Shown piece by piece: positions 4,886-5,097 of a stretch of DNA of 5,097 nt. This DNA is from Bacillota bacterium. GTDB taxonomy: Bacteria; Bacillota; Clostridia; Christensenellales; UMGS416. Location: the NCBI GenBank assembly GCA_023428265.1, contig JAEYYW010000087.1, positions 1 to 5,097 on the forward strand, written 5' to 3'. Below the pieces are notes generated by a model. The model worked only from the letters and a program-made list of their open reading frames with translations. It was not told the origin of the DNA and did not search any database. A program made the translations under genes and the position numbers. Every line of letters begins with the position of its first letter. The stretch's first letter is position 1.

Positions 4886-5097
4886 TCAGATTGCCGGCAT
4901 CACGGTGCCGCCGCTCACCGGTAAAATCGCGCCGGTGATGAAGCTGGCCAGGCCGCTGGCCAGAAAGGCTACGGCGTTGGCGATTTCCTGGTCGGTGCCC
5001 CGGCGCCCCATCGGCACGCGCCGCTCATAGTCGGGGCTGGACTCGGTGCCGGCTGCGCGGTCGCGGTCACTCACCGTCCAGCCGGGGGCAACCTGGT
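4886..5097 (-). CDS. Short-chain dehydrogenase/reductase, C-terminal part only
   Basis: The last 69 residues of an NAD(P)-dependent SDR oxidoreductase; the N-terminal three quarters lie beyond the right edge. Seen in order: VAPGW (2-6), the conserved P-G following the active-site region; RVPMGRRGTDQEIANAVAFL (26-45), a typical substrate-loop exit and helix; and ASGLASFITGAILPVSGGTV (46-65), the classic end of the fold, finishing MPAI. The usual V-D-G-G near the C-terminus is V-S-G-G here. The Rossmann glycine motif and the Y-x-x-x-K catalytic pair are outside the window, so substrate and cofactor cannot be told. It is convergent with the lipoprotein gene and shares the terminator region at 4827-4856. 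Confidence 0.92.
   Translation of the reverse strand, partial: QVAPGWTVSDRDRAAGTESSPDYERRVPMGRRGTDQEIANAVAFLASGLASFITGAILPVSGGTVMPAI

Overview
The window looks like a motile, endospore-forming Firmicute, most likely a GC-rich member of the Clostridia (Oscillospirales/Ruminococcaceae-like). The evidence is a chemotaxis adaptor (CheW), a spore maturation protein (SpmB), a Gram-positive-type LexA box, GGAGG-type ribosome binding sites and a clostridial-style DinB polymerase. This is inferred from gene content; no species can be named.

Layout. Positions 1-383 hold the 5' part of cheW on the minus strand, running off the left edge. Positions 384-745 hold no complete gene. They carry a minus-strand reading frame that looks like the C-terminal end of an unidentified protein (570-716). 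After a sharp composition change, spmB lies on the plus strand (746-1252). Its usual partner spmA is missing, apart from a possible last few codons. Positions 1253-1860 are an AT-rich patch with an N-terminally truncated RimJ/RimL-type GNAT acetyltransferase (1336-1767) and a hairpin terminator.

The best-defined unit is a minus-strand operon at 4003-1861: dinB (translesion DNA polymerase IV), an 80-residue protein of unknown function, and an SRAP/YedK-HMCES family protein that crosslinks abasic sites. A GAAC-N4-GTTC LexA box lies 25 bp upstream of the dinB start. The three genes are tightly spaced and read as an SOS-induced damage-tolerance cassette: polymerase, abasic-site protector and an uncharacterised third component.

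Divergent from dinB is a small secreted lipoprotein of unknown function (4238-4807). It ends at a strong hairpin terminator that separates it from the convergent C-terminal end of a short-chain dehydrogenase/reductase (4886-5097), which enters from the right edge.

The window is mosaic. spmB, the SOS operon, the lipoprotein and the SDR are GC-rich, while the cheW side and the GNAT patch are much richer in AT. Together with three truncated genes, this points to recombination scars, or possibly an assembly join near 700-745. I see no CRISPR array, tRNA, rRNA or intact mobile element.
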